Source: DATKSG01 sp035531775 (GTDB taxonomy: Bacteria; Actinomycetota; Acidimicrobiia; Acidimicrobiales; UBA8190). Taken from it: 64,000 nt of DNA. The stretch is taken from contig DATKSG010000032.1 of assembly GCA_035531775.1 (NCBI GenBank), positions 1 to 64,000 on the forward strand, given 5' to 3'. Both the position numbers and the translations under genes were made by a program. The notes beneath the pieces were generated by a model. It ran no database searches. It saw only the letters and a program-made list of their open reading frames with translations, and had not been told where the DNA came from. Below, piece after piece: positions 15,237 through 23,985 of the stretch. The number at the start of each line of letters is the position of its first letter. The first letter of the stretch is position 1.

Positions 15237-15557
15237 ATGCTGATCTCGACCATGAACGACCTGCCCGGCTACGAGGTCACTGAGGTCCTCGGCGAAGTGT
15301 TCGGGCTGACCGTTAGAAGCCGCAACGTGGGATCCCAGATCGGGGCATCGTTCAAAGCCCTGGCCGGCGGGGAGCTGAAAGGCATGACCAAGAACCTCGT
15401 GGCCAGTCGCCAGGAGGTGACAGAGCGCATGGTGCAGGAGGCCGCCGCCAAGGGAGCCGACGCCATCTTGGCCATGCGATTCGACACCTCCGAAATGGGG
15501 GGCAACTGGACCGAGATCTGCGCCTACGGCACGGCGGTGAAATGCCGTAAGTGTTAG
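15237..15557 (+). CDS. YbjQ/UPF0145-family protein
   Basis: 106 residues. The sequence MNDLPGYEVTEVLGEVFGLT, then GASFKALAGGELKGMTKNLV and GADAILAMRFDTSEMGGNWTEICAYGTAV, is the full YbjQ domain, a pentameric beta-rich fold once called heavy-metal-binding. It ends KCRKC. Function unknown in all organisms. It precedes a small membrane protein by less than 10 bases, so both are probably co-transcribed. Confidence 0.88.
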   Translation: MLISTMNDLPGYEVTEVLGEVFGLTVRSRNVGSQIGASFKALAGGELKGMTKNLVASRQEVTERMVQEAAAKGADAILAMRFDTSEMGGNWTEICAYGTAVKCRKC

Positions 15558-15565
15558 GGCGACCG

Positions 15566-16036
15566 ATGGAGGACGCCGTCGGCGATGCCACGCAAACCCC
15601 GGGCCGCTGCCCCACGCCGGTGTTACTCGGGTTGGCAGCCATATGGAGTGTCGGATTGATTGTGGGTGCTGTCGTCGTTCGTACCTCGACGTCTCAGACG
15701 GACACCGTCCAGAGCACCATCTCGGGGTCCGTCGTTACCCACCACGTCAGCGTCATGAGGTCTTTCGTCGACGTCGCCGGGGTGAGGGCTGTGGCCCTCG
15801 TCTCCTTGCCGCTGTTGGTGGTGGTCATGGTGGGCGCCCTCCTCGGCTGGCGACGCCGTGGGGGGCCAACGGTCGCTTCCTACGGTGCCTGGGGCCTGTC
15901 GGGTCTAATGGTCGCCTTCTCCGTCGTAGGAGCTCTCAGCATCGGTGTGTTCGTCCTGCCGGTCGGCGTGCTGCTGCTGATGGCCTGCGGTCGGTCCGTG
16001 GTGCCTGTCCTGCCACCGCCGAAAGCCCAGGCTTGA
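15566..16036 (+). CDS. Small integral membrane protein
   Basis: 156 residues from ATG 15566 (a GTG at 15551 overlapping the previous stop is possible). It has about four hydrophobic segments: VLLGLAAIWSVGLIVGAVVV, AVALVSLPLLVVVMVGALLGW, GAWGLSGLMVAFSVVGALSIG and VFVLPVGVLLLMACG. A Thr/Ser-rich outer loop lies between the first two. No family recognised. Located directly after the YbjQ gene. Confidence 0.7.
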   Translation: MEDAVGDATQTPGRCPTPVLLGLAAIWSVGLIVGAVVVRTSTSQTDTVQSTISGSVVTHHVSVMRSFVDVAGVRAVALVSLPLLVVVMVGALLGWRRRGGPTVASYGAWGLSGLMVAFSVVGALSIGVFVLPVGVLLLMACGRSVVPVLPPPKAQA

Positions 16037-16056
16037 GCACCCGAAAGGGGTCGCGA

Positions 16057-16338
16057 ATGGGCGGAACTATCGTGGTCCACGAAAGACAGCACGGCTTCGA
16101 TATCGAAGTGTCGAGCGCCGGCCGCACCACGCGCCACGAGGTGACGGTGTCCGCCGGCTTCGCCGATCGCCTGGGCTTGGGCCATGTGCCTCCGGTCGAA
16201 CTGGTGCGAGCTTCGTTCGAGTTCCTGCTCGAACGCGAGCCGGCCAGCTCCATCCTTTCGACCTTCGACCTCGAGGTCATCGCCCGCTACTTCCCCGAAT
16301 ACCCCGCCGTTATCGCTCGGCGCTTCGGAGGCGGTTGA
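16057..16338 (+). CDS. Hypothetical protein of 93 residues
   Basis: ATG 16057 has GAAAGGGG upstream. The protein starts MGGTIVVHERQHGFDIEVSS and ends with a segment, VARASFEF-like then LLEREPASSILSTFDLEVIA, predicted to be helical, followed by RYFPEYPAVIARRFGG. It looks like a soluble alpha/beta protein with a two-stranded start. No family recognised. It lies 20 bases after the membrane protein gene and 35 before the phosphatase gene, in one direction. Confidence 0.7.
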   Translation: MGGTIVVHERQHGFDIEVSSAGRTTRHEVTVSAGFADRLGLGHVPPVELVRASFEFLLEREPASSILSTFDLEVIARYFPEYPAVIARRFGGG

Positions 16339-16373
16339 GCCGATCCGCATCGTCCATGTCGTAGCCTCCCAGT

Positions 16374-17129
16374 GTGCCCGTCACCCCGGACCGACATGTG
16401 GCCCTCCAAGGCTGTTGCAACTTCCGCGATCTGGGCGGATATCGGACCACCGACGGCCGAGTGGTGCGCTGGCGAAAGGTGTTCCGGGCCGACGGCCTGT
16501 CGCATTTGACCGACGAGGACATGGAGGCGCTCGGGGCCTTGGGCATCCGCCACGTCATCGACCTGCGCACGATGCTCGAGGTCGAGATCCGCGGCCGCTT
16601 CGGCACGGACGGCGGACACCTCATCGAGTATCACCACCTTCCTCTTACCGACACGTTGCCCGGTGGCGAGCAAGCCCCAGACTGGGGCGACAGCGCCTTC
16701 GTGGCGCAGCGGTACTTGGCCATGCTCGACTCGGGGGCCCCGACACTGCGCGCCACCTTGGAGCTGCTCACCGAGCCGGGCGGCCTGCCGGCTGTGTTCC
16801 ACTGCAGCGTCGGTAAGGACCGCACCGGTGTGCTGGCCGCAGTGATCCTCGGACTTCTCGGAGTGTCAGATGACGACATCGTGGCCGACTACGCACTGTC
16901 GGCCGGCCCGATGATGCAGGTCCTGGCTGGGCTCGAAGCCGAGTTCCCCGATTCGGCCGACATCGTGGCCCGGTTCGCTCCCGTGATCCTGTCGGTCGAC
17001 GCCGCCTCCATGGCCGGTTTCCTGGCCGGTGTGCACGCCCGATTCGGGTCCTTCGAGGACCTGGCGTCCACCCTCGACGTGTCCGAAGCCGTGGACCGCC
17101 TGCGGCAGGGGCTGCTCGAATCCCCCTGA
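16374..17129 (+). CDS. PtpB-like protein phosphatase
   Basis: 251 residues. The N-terminal NFRDLGGYRTTDGRVV and RAD(G)LSHLTDEDM, and the P-loop HCSVGKDRTG with nucleophile C144 and R150, match the tyrosine/dual-specificity phosphatase family of mycobacterial PtpB (HCxxGKDRTG). The Lys and Asp inside the P-loop are typical for this group, which acts on phosphotyrosine, phosphoserine and phosphoinositides. No signal peptide. Starts at GTG. Confidence 0.9.
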   Translation: MPVTPDRHVALQGCCNFRDLGGYRTTDGRVVRWRKVFRADGLSHLTDEDMEALGALGIRHVIDLRTMLEVEIRGRFGTDGGHLIEYHHLPLTDTLPGGEQAPDWGDSAFVAQRYLAMLDSGAPTLRATLELLTEPGGLPAVFHCSVGKDRTGVLAAVILGLLGVSDDDIVADYALSAGPMMQVLAGLEAEFPDSADIVARFAPVILSVDAASMAGFLAGVHARFGSFEDLASTLDVSEAVDRLRQGLLESP

Positions 17130-17208
17130 GTATCTCGTCGCCGCTGGCGGTGTGCGAGCATTGGGCACTCCCGGGTCGAGGTGAGGCGGCATGGGCATCG
17201 GAGGCGGC

Positions 17209-18114
17209 ATGGCGAGGCGCACAGCACCGAGCGTGGCGGCGGCCGTCTCCCTGGCCGGACTGGCGTCGCTCGTGAGCGGCGGACCGGGATCGGCCACTAC
17301 GACGGCTCGGCCGGCGACGATCACGGTGGCACCTTCCACCGTGCCCGGCCTCGGCGGCACGTCGAGCACATATCCGGGGTGGTCGTCGGGCAACTGGTCC
17401 GGCTACGCCCAGACTTCCTCCGCCCCCTACACGAGCGTCGGGGCGACCTGGACCGTGCCCACGGTGTCCCCGAGCGAGTCGGCCACCTACTCAGCCACGT
17501 GGGCCGGCATCGACGGGTTCGACCGGTCCAAGGCCACCAACGACTCATCAGCCGGTGACAGTAACTACCCGCTCATCCAGGCCGGCACCGAGCAGGATTC
17601 GCGCTACAACCTCACATCGTACGCGGCATGGTGGACCACATCGGGATTCCGTTACATCGAACAGCCGACCGGCGAGCCGGTCCGACCGGGTGATGTCATG
17701 GCCCTCACCATCTGCAAAGTGGGAATGGGCGGCTGCCAGCCGACCCCTGGCAGCACCTGCTCGTCGTCGTGTTGGGCGATATCCCTGCGCGACGTCAGCT
17801 TCCCGTGGACCTTCCGGCGAACGGTGAGCTACAGCGGCACCGGAGCTTCGGTGGAATGGATCATGGAGGCACCCGGTACCAACGGGTCGGTGTCCACTTT
17901 GGCCCGGTACTCGACTTTCGACTTCGACTCGGCCACGGCCAACGGGGCCAACCCGCGTTTCTCCACCATCGACCAGGGCCGCATGGTCCAATCCCAGGCG
18001 AGCCTGCTCGGGACCACGGCCACGGTGGTGTCCTCTCCGTCGTCGCCCGATACCGACACGAACGGTTTCGCCCTGGCCTACGGCGCCAAGGCGCCGGCCC
18101 CTCCGAAGTCCTGA
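17209..18114 (+). CDS. Secreted G1-family (eqolisin-like) glutamic endopeptidase
   Basis: 301 residues from ATG 17209, which has GGAGG four bases before it; an ATG 18 bases upstream is an alternative. A signal peptide (MARRTAPSVAAAVSLAGLAS) is followed by the G1 fold. Visible family motifs are SGNWSGYAQT, a WTVPTV strand, SATWAGIDGF, LIQAGTEQ with the catalytic Gln, the AAWWTTSGF strand and SVEWIMEAP with the catalytic Glu. These enzymes cleave proteins at acid pH using a Gln/Glu pair. G1 peptidases are best known from fungi but also occur in actinobacteria and acidophiles. Role: extracellular protein digestion. Confidence 0.88.
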   Translation: MARRTAPSVAAAVSLAGLASLVSGGPGSATTTARPATITVAPSTVPGLGGTSSTYPGWSSGNWSGYAQTSSAPYTSVGATWTVPTVSPSESATYSATWAGIDGFDRSKATNDSSAGDSNYPLIQAGTEQDSRYNLTSYAAWWTTSGFRYIEQPTGEPVRPGDVMALTICKVGMGGCQPTPGSTCSSSCWAISLRDVSFPWTFRRTVSYSGTGASVEWIMEAPGTNGSVSTLARYSTFDFDSATANGANPRFSTIDQGRMVQSQASLLGTTATVVSSPSSPDTDTNGFALAYGAKAPAPPKS

Positions 18115-18121
18115 GCGCTGC

Positions 18122-19087
18122 TCAGCGGGTGATGGCGTCGATGCGGGCCATGACGTCGTCGTCGAGCCGATCGACCACTTCCAGGGCTGTCATGTTCTCC
18201 CGTACCTGTTGCACCCGGCTGGCTCCCGTGATGACGGTCGAGACATGGGGGTTCTTCGTGCACCACGCCAGCGAGAGTTGCGCCAGGGTGCAGTCGAGCT
18301 CCACGGCCAGCGCCTTCAGGGACTTCACCTTGGCGTTGGATCGCTCGTCGGTGAGCATCGAACGCAGCCACTCGTAACCGGGAAGGCTGGCCCGGCTGCC
18401 CTCGGGCACGCCGTCGATGTACTTTCCGGTGAGAAGGCCGGACGACAGTGGGCTCCAGGTGGTGAGACCGAGCCCGATGTCGTCGTAGAGCCGGGTGAAC
18501 TCCCGCTCCACCTTTTTGCGCCACAGAAGATTGTACTGAGGTTGCTCCATCACCGGCTTGTGGAGGTGGTGCCGGTCGGCGATGTCCCAGGCGGCCCTGA
18601 TGTCGTCCGCCGCCCATTCCGACGTGCCCCAGTACAGCGCCTTGCCGGCACTGATCATGTCGGACATGGCCCACACCGTCTCCTCCACCGGCGTCTCGGG
18701 GTCGGGCCGGTGGCAGAACACCAGGTCGACGAAGTCGAGGCCGAAACGATCGAGCGAGCTGTCGATGGCCTGCATGAGGTACTTGCGGTTCAAGGTGTTG
18801 CGCATATTCACACCCTCGTGCAATCCCCAGTAGAGCTTGGTGGAGACGACATAGGTGTGCCGCGGCCACTTCAGAGCGGCGAAGGCCTCCCCCATGATGC
18901 GCTCGGACTCCCCGCCGGCGTAGGCCTCGGCGTTGTCGAAGAAGTTCACTCCGGCTTCCGCCGCCGCCGCGATGCAGTCAGCCGCCAGTTGCCCGTCGAG
19001 TTGCGGCCCGAAGGTGACCCAGGAGCCGAAGGAGAGGACGCTCACCTTGAGCCCCGATCTGCCCAGGCGCCGATATTCCATGTCCAT
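18122..19087 (-). CDS. Aldo/keto reductase
   Basis: 321 residues starting MDMEYRRLGRSGLKVSVLSF (ATG 19087 has GGAGG five bases before it; a longer frame begins 24 bases upstream). The catalytic tetrad is present: Asp and Tyr in FFDNAEAY, Lys in STKLYWG and His in FCHRPDP. The YWGTSEW and LGLTTWSPLSSGLLTGKY segments are typical of the KAB/YghZ subgroup (potassium-channel-beta-like). It uses NADPH to reduce aldehydes or ketones in the cytoplasm. Convergent with the G1 peptidase gene, 7 bases between the stops. Confidence 0.9.
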   Translation of the reverse strand: MDMEYRRLGRSGLKVSVLSFGSWVTFGPQLDGQLAADCIAAAAEAGVNFFDNAEAYAGGESERIMGEAFAALKWPRHTYVVSTKLYWGLHEGVNMRNTLNRKYLMQAIDSSLDRFGLDFVDLVFCHRPDPETPVEETVWAMSDMISAGKALYWGTSEWAADDIRAAWDIADRHHLHKPVMEQPQYNLLWRKKVEREFTRLYDDIGLGLTTWSPLSSGLLTGKYIDGVPEGSRASLPGYEWLRSMLTDERSNAKVKSLKALAVELDCTLAQLSLAWCTKNPHVSTVITGASRVQQVRENMTALEVVDRLDDDVMARIDAITR

Positions 19088-19199
19088 GTCATCCTCCGCG
19101 TCGCTCGCCAACCGGGCCGAGCCTAACGGCGGTCCTTCGACCTCAGCCCCGGGATGCCGTTGACAGCCCCTTCACAGGGACGACACGCACCATGGAGCC

Positions 19200-19823
19200 A
19201 TGGACGATGTCACTGAACCCATCGCGCCGACGCCCCCGCCAGCCACCGGGCCCGATCCGGTCACCTGGTCGCCGGGGGCCCAGGGGCCACCCCCTGGCTA
19301 CGGGCCGCCTGGCTACGGGCCACCCCCTGGCTACGGGCCACCCCCTGGCTACGGGCCGCCCCCGGTTCGAGGGCACGGCTTTCGGGCTGCTCTGCACAAC
19401 GCCACCGTGGCCTGGACGGTGGCCGCCCTGTTGGCCTTGGCCGTGGTCGGTCTGTCGGTTGCCTTGGGGACCCGCCACGGCGGGGCCCTCCGCATGCCTG
19501 CTCCCTTCGGGGCGGGCCCTCGCCTTCCTGGACCCGCCGCCGGAGGCTTCGGTGCGGGCGGATTCAGAGGGAACCTCGCCACCGCCGGCACCGTGACATC
19601 GGTGGGAAGTGGCACCTTCACCGTCACCGACCGGTCCGGGCAGGTGGTCACCGTGGACGAGCAGCCCTCCACGATCTACTCCAGCGGGGGCAACTCAGCT
19701 TCGTCCAGCGCGGTAGTGAGCGGCGCCCGCGTGTTCGTGCAGGGCATTCGGAATGGCTCCACCGTCACGGCCACCCGCGTGGTGGTGCTGAACGGGTCGG
19801 GATTCGGCGGAGGGTTCGGCTAG
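19200..19823 (+). CDS. Membrane-anchored protein with Pro-rich repeats and a DUF5666-like domain
   Basis: 207 residues. A cytoplasmic tail of GPPPGY repeats (about residues 30-55) leads into one transmembrane helix (TVAWTVAALLALAVVGLSVAL, about 69-89). A Gly/Pro linker and an exported beta domain follow: AGTVTSVGSGTFTVTDRSG then GARVFVQGIRNGSTVTATRVVVLNG. The last part is the DUF5666-like OB-type fold, often seen in metal- or stress-related surface proteins. It ends GFGGGFG. The stop codon overlaps the stop of the convergent NlpC/P60 gene in the sequence CTAG. Confidence 0.75.
   Translation: MDDVTEPIAPTPPPATGPDPVTWSPGAQGPPPGYGPPGYGPPPGYGPPPGYGPPPVRGHGFRAALHNATVAWTVAALLALAVVGLSVALGTRHGGALRMPAPFGAGPRLPGPAAGGFGAGGFRGNLATAGTVTSVGSGTFTVTDRSGQVVTVDEQPSTIYSSGGNSASSSAVVSGARVFVQGIRNGSTVTATRVVVLNGSGFGGGFG
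19285..19353 (+). repeat. In-frame 18-bp tandem repeat
   Basis: Four units of GGCCACCCCCTGGCTACG, the second shortened by 3 bases, encode the GPPPGY series of the preceding protein. Three of the four are identical at DNA level, so copy number probably changes by slippage without breaking the frame. Confidence 0.85.
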
Positions 19824-20926
19824 GGACGGCCGGCGCCGAGCAGCCCGTTGGCCCAGATGGCCTGGACCCGCACCGTCTGGCCGCTACTCGGGGCGTGCAC
19901 TACGTCCCCGTTGCCGATGTAGATGGCCACGTGCTCGGCATAGCCGTTCGATCCCCAGAACACGAGGTCGCCCGGCTGCATGTCGGCCAGGGACACCCAG
20001 GCCACCGAGTGGTACTGATCGTCGGCGGTGCGCGGGATCCCCACACCGGCCTGGCGCCATGACCACTGGGTGAGCCCTGAGCAGTCGAATCCCTGGCCCG
20101 GCGACTCACCGCCCCACTCGTATGGGACACCGATCTGGCTCTCGGCCGCCCGTACCGCCGTGTTGGCCCCACCGGCCGCCGGGACGTTGCCGTAGCTCTG
20201 GGCCGCCCCCACCCGGGCCAGATAGGCCTGGTAGGCGGCCGCCTCAGCGGCGGCACGCTGCTGCGCCGCCAACGATGCGATCCGGCCGTTGAGCGACCGC
20301 AGGGCGCCCTGCTGAGAGGCCATGGTGGCTTCCGCCGACCGGCGCGACGCCGCCACCTCGTCCAAGGCGGCCTGGGCCTGGGTCTCGGTCGACTGGAGCT
20401 GGGCCTGCTGCTGGGCCAGGTGGGCCTGAGCCAGATTGAGGCCGTCGACGGCGTTGGTGAGGCTGCCGGTGGCCAGGGTCTTGTACTCGTTGGTGACAGC
20501 CGCCTGCTCACCGCCGGCCCCGAAGATCGAGGACAGTCCGGAGTCGCTGCTGCCGGCCATGTAGGCGTCGAGGGCCTGCTGGCGAAGGTTGGCCTGGTCG
20601 GCGGCCACCTCGGCCTGGTCCTGGCTGATGGCGGCCTGGTCCTGGCTGATCTGTCCCAGCAGTCCGCTGACGCGAGCCTGGGCTGCCTCGTACTGCTGCG
20701 ACAGGGCGTCCAGGCGGGCGCCGTCGCTCTGCAGCTCAGCGTTGACCTGAGCCGCTTGGGAGCGGGCAGTGGCCAGCGGATCCGCCCCCACCCGCGTTGG
20801 CGGGCCGAGAACGCAAGCGACCACTGTGACGACAGATCCGGCAACGCCCGCCGCTCGCAACCACGGCTTCCGCCTGCCCGACCGTGCCGTCGAGGAGATC
20901 TCGACGTCAGTCACAATAGGGATCAT
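19820..20926 (-). CDS. Secreted NlpC/P60 peptidoglycan hydrolase with coiled-coil region (RipA-like)
   Basis: 368 residues from ATG 20926. The N-terminus is basic with a hydrophobic export segment (WLRAAGVAGSVVTVVACVLG). Residues about 50-250 are a long coiled coil rich in Ala and Gln, as in RipA/RipC. The C-terminal NlpC/P60 domain has catalytic Cys in GFDCSGLTQW, His in GYAEHVAIYIG and the third polar residue in VVHAPSSG. It cuts the D-Glu-mDAP link of peptidoglycan during growth or division, probably kept inactive by the coiled coil. Convergent with the DUF5666 gene with overlapping stops. Confidence 0.9.
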   Translation of the reverse strand: MIPIVTDVEISSTARSGRRKPWLRAAGVAGSVVTVVACVLGPPTRVGADPLATARSQAAQVNAELQSDGARLDALSQQYEAAQARVSGLLGQISQDQAAISQDQAEVAADQANLRQQALDAYMAGSSDSGLSSIFGAGGEQAAVTNEYKTLATGSLTNAVDGLNLAQAHLAQQQAQLQSTETQAQAALDEVAASRRSAEATMASQQGALRSLNGRIASLAAQQRAAAEAAAYQAYLARVGAAQSYGNVPAAGGANTAVRAAESQIGVPYEWGGESPGQGFDCSGLTQWSWRQAGVGIPRTADDQYHSVAWVSLADMQPGDLVFWGSNGYAEHVAIYIGNGDVVHAPSSGQTVRVQAIWANGLLGAGRP

Positions 20927-21054
20927 GCTTAGCAAGCCCTTAGAAGCGGTGGCAAGCCAGGTCGGTGGCTTGTACAACGAAAGGGCCTGCCTACCTGGGG
21001 TTCGCCACGCAGAGCGCGCAGCGAGAAATCCGATTCTTCCGTCCCCCGCCGGCC

Positions 21055-21831
21055 CTAGGCGAACACCTCGCCGCCGTTGACGTCGAGCGCCTGGCCGGTG
21101 ATGGCCGAGGCCAGGTCCGAAGCCAGGAACACTACGGCGCCGGCCACTTCGCCGTCGGTGGGGACGGTGCCGAGCGGGATGTCCTTGGTGATATCGGCCA
21201 CGATGTTCTCGGGCGGTACTTGGCGTTGCTCGGCCATCATCTTCACGTAGCCCTCCACCTGGGGTCCCCACATCCAACCGGGCAACACCGAGTTGACCCG
21301 GATGCGGAACCGACCAAGTTCCTTGGCCAGGACGCGCGCCGCGGTGAGGAGACCTCCTTTGGCCACGGCGTAGCCCCCTTGTTGAGCAAGCGGCTTTCGT
21401 ATGACCATCGAGTTCACGAAGACGATGGACCCGCCGTGCTCGGTCATGGCCGGCACCATTGCTTTGGTCACCTGCAGCGGACCGAACAGGTTGATCTCCG
21501 TGAGACGCCGCCACTCATCGAGCTCGACGCGACGGAACGTCTTGAACACGTCTTCGACATAGGCGTTGTTCACCAAGGCGTCGACTCGGCCGAAGACGTC
21601 GACGGTCCGAGCCGCCAACTCTTCGCACTGGCCGGCGTCGGTCATGTCGGTCGGTACGACCAGAGCCCGTCGCCCGAGCGCCTCCACCTCGTCGGCCACC
21701 TGGCGCAGCACGTCTGGTCGCCGCGCCGCCAGGACCACGTCGGCGCCGTGGCGGGCGGCCAACAGCGCCACCTGTCGCCCGAGGCCGGGCCCGGCGCCTG
21801 ACACCACACAGACCCGGCCTTCGAGCAGCAT
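21055..21831 (-). CDS. Short-chain dehydrogenase/reductase
   Basis: 258 residues from ATG 21831 with GGAGGAG upstream. The Rossmann motif is GAGPGLG, followed by NNAY (in place of NNAG), active-site Ser in FVNSMV, and Tyr-x3-Lys in GGYAVAKGG; it closes with GQALDVNGGEVF. NAD(P)-dependent oxidoreductase of the classical type, similar in layout to mycofactocin- or lipid-associated SDRs. The substrate is unknown. It is downstream of and in the same direction as the MFS gene, 62 bases away. Confidence 0.9.
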   Translation of the reverse strand: MLLEGRVCVVSGAGPGLGRQVALLAARHGADVVLAARRPDVLRQVADEVEALGRRALVVPTDMTDAGQCEELAARTVDVFGRVDALVNNAYVEDVFKTFRRVELDEWRRLTEINLFGPLQVTKAMVPAMTEHGGSIVFVNSMVIRKPLAQQGGYAVAKGGLLTAARVLAKELGRFRIRVNSVLPGWMWGPQVEGYVKMMAEQRQVPPENIVADITKDIPLGTVPTDGEVAGAVVFLASDLASAITGQALDVNGGEVFA

Positions 21832-21893
21832 CGTTCTCCTCCGAGCGATAGCCGCCGGTGGTGGCCGGCGGATCGCCCGGACCCTACCGGCCC

Positions 21894-23759
21894 CTATGTG
21901 GTGATGCCCACAGGGCGGCCGACCGATTCGGCCAAGGCTCCGGCCCCGGCTCGCAGCCTCTGGAGCTCGGCCCGCACCACTTGCTCGTGCTCCTCGAAGT
22001 CGCGCCGTGCCGCTCGGGGGCTCCAGCGTCCCCGCATGGTGAAGACGAGGGCCAAGAAGACGAGCTGGCCCCCGATGCACACCCACCACCAGCGTTGCCA
22101 CTGCGACGGGGAAGCCTTTTGTGCCGGAACGAGGCGCTCTTCGGCCTGCAGCAGGGTGGCGAGTTGGGGTGAGTTCTTGGCCACCCCAGCCAGCTGGGCA
22201 GCCGATACGGGCTGGCCGACTTGGACTCCGGCGGCCAGTGGCTCAAAGGCCAGGAGACCCAGTGCCTGGCGTTGTAGCGCCGGCGACAGCGTGCCGAAGG
22301 CGGAGAGGAGATTGTGCGAGCTGTCGTAGGCCACGGTGAGGTTGGCCAACGCCACACCCGGCGGGCCGATGGCCCGGAGCCCGGCCAGCACGGGGGCCGG
22401 CGCCGGAGCGGGGACCGGGGCCCCGGCGGTGGCCGGAGGTGCATACGGGCGGGCCGCCTCGATCGCTTGCAGGGCGGTGGCCGACGCCTGGTTGTCTACC
22501 AAGGTCGTGGACGTGGTGATCACGCGAGGGAGCACCACGAAGGAGAGGGCCACCGCGATGCGAAGTATCCATCCCCATACAGCGAGCCCGGTGGCGGCCA
22601 GGGCCGGGTTGTGCGCTTCCACCCGCTCGGTATAGGCCGCCATCCACGGTGTGTAGGCGCAGCCGATGGCCACGCCCAGGAGGACGACGATCCCGACGTT
22701 GGCGTCGTAGGACGCATGCGGATGACCGGCCTGCATCTCGAGTAGCACGGTCATGACGACGGCACCGGCGGCGCCCAGAACCATGAAGGGCTTTCGCACC
22801 CGCAATCTGTCCGACAACACCCCGATGCCGACCAGGGTGGCGGCGTCGAAGGCCCAGTACCAGGTGTTGATGCCATTGGCCTGCGCCGTAGAGCGGTTGA
22901 AGACGACCACCCAGTAGAGCGTGAGCACACTCACCGACGCGTAGTAGATGAGCAGGAAGAGCGAGATGCCGACCGACGATGCGATGAGGTCGAGCTTGAG
23001 CATGGACCGCAGCGGGTGAGAGGTGGCGGCGGCGACGTCGATGCCTCGCGCTCTGGCCTCCACCAGAGCTCGCTCGTGTTCGGAGACCATGAGTTGGTCC
23101 CGCAAGCCTGGGGCGAGCTCTCGGAGGCCGAAGAAGGCGATCAGCACCACCGCCAGGCAGACGAAGCCTGAGATCACGAATTGGTCCTGCCACGGATGTA
23201 GATGGGGGAGCGTGCGGGTGGCGACCTCGCTGGCGGCCAGGCTGCCGATGGTCGGCCCCAGGGCCCAGAACCCCATGGCCGAGGCGCGGCCCATCTGGGG
23301 AGAGAAATCGCGAATCAGCGCCGGAGTCGACACGAGGATGACGCCTTCCACGAAGCCGATGACGCAGTAGGCCACCGAGAAGGCGAACTTCGTGTGGACA
23401 TGGGGGACGGCCAACAGTTGCACCAGTCCCACGGCCAGGGTGCCGTAGATCGTGAGGTTGGCCCGGCCTACGCGGTCGGAAAGACCCCCGATGAAGGCCG
23501 AGAAGGCACCGATGGCGTTCGAGATCACCAGCAGGTAGAGGAAGTAACGGAACGACATGTGCAGCGAGGGCAGCAGCAGAGGCGTGACGGCGCCCTCCAC
23601 GTAGTACAGGTAGTAGAGGACGATCGTGGTGAGGACCACGATGCCCAGGTAGAAGAACCGCCGCCCCCGATCGGGGTAATGGGCGAGTTGCCGGCGGCCG
23701 AAGGCCAGCCCCCAGCTTCGCTCGTCGGCCGCTGCTGGTCCCAGCGTGGACAGCGTCAT
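21894..23759 (-). CDS. MFS transporter with long Ala/Pro-rich loop
   Basis: 621 residues from ATG 23759 (GGGGGGT precedes it). Twelve or so hydrophobic segments are present, with an MFS loop 2-3 motif GGLSDRVGRANL and a second-half counterpart GVLSDRLRVRKPF. Between the last two membrane segments is an unusual ~130-residue Ala/Pro/Gln-rich insert (around APVPAPAPAPVLAGLRAIG to PAQKASPS), predicted to be outside or peripheral. This makes it over 150 residues longer than common MFS proteins. The C-terminal tail is charged and helical. The substrate is unknown. The head is divergent from the hemerythrin-like gene. Confidence 0.85.
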   Translation of the reverse strand: MTLSTLGPAAADERSWGLAFGRRQLAHYPDRGRRFFYLGIVVLTTIVLYYLYYVEGAVTPLLLPSLHMSFRYFLYLLVISNAIGAFSAFIGGLSDRVGRANLTIYGTLAVGLVQLLAVPHVHTKFAFSVAYCVIGFVEGVILVSTPALIRDFSPQMGRASAMGFWALGPTIGSLAASEVATRTLPHLHPWQDQFVISGFVCLAVVLIAFFGLRELAPGLRDQLMVSEHERALVEARARGIDVAAATSHPLRSMLKLDLIASSVGISLFLLIYYASVSVLTLYWVVVFNRSTAQANGINTWYWAFDAATLVGIGVLSDRLRVRKPFMVLGAAGAVVMTVLLEMQAGHPHASYDANVGIVVLLGVAIGCAYTPWMAAYTERVEAHNPALAATGLAVWGWILRIAVALSFVVLPRVITTSTTLVDNQASATALQAIEAARPYAPPATAGAPVPAPAPAPVLAGLRAIGPPGVALANLTVAYDSSHNLLSAFGTLSPALQRQALGLLAFEPLAAGVQVGQPVSAAQLAGVAKNSPQLATLLQAEERLVPAQKASPSQWQRWWWVCIGGQLVFLALVFTMRGRWSPRAARRDFEEHEQVVRAELQRLRAGAGALAESVGRPVGITT

Positions 23760-23915
23760 GTCATGACCCCCCGGGCCGCATCGGACTGCGGCCCATCCCC
23801 GATCGTGACCGGGGCCGGGGCCGGGGCACCAGAGTCGTCCTCCCCTAGATTCCCCGCGTCTCGGCCGCTGCGTGCCCCTCGCCCCCGTCCTGGGGGGCTT
23901 TTGGGCCTCGGACCC

Positions 23916-23944
23916 TTGTATTGGCCCCCCGATGAGCAGATATT
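23916..23944 (+). promoter_or_regulatory. Candidate promoter for the hemerythrin-like gene
   Basis: TTGTAT (23916-23921) and GATATT (23939-23944) with a 17-base spacer lie in an otherwise G+C-rich gap, giving a leader of about 35 bases. The match to the consensus is moderate. Confidence 0.35.
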
Positions 23945-23985
23945 GGTAGGCACCGGCACACCGAGAGCCCGGGGGGGCCTCTGCC

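Noticed and set aside
19285..19353. CRISPR-like array
   Set aside because: The repeats are 18 bp without spacers and encode GPPPGY in frame. The same applies to the 12-bp repeats in mrp (about 41227-41262) and the 10-bp repeats at 50057.
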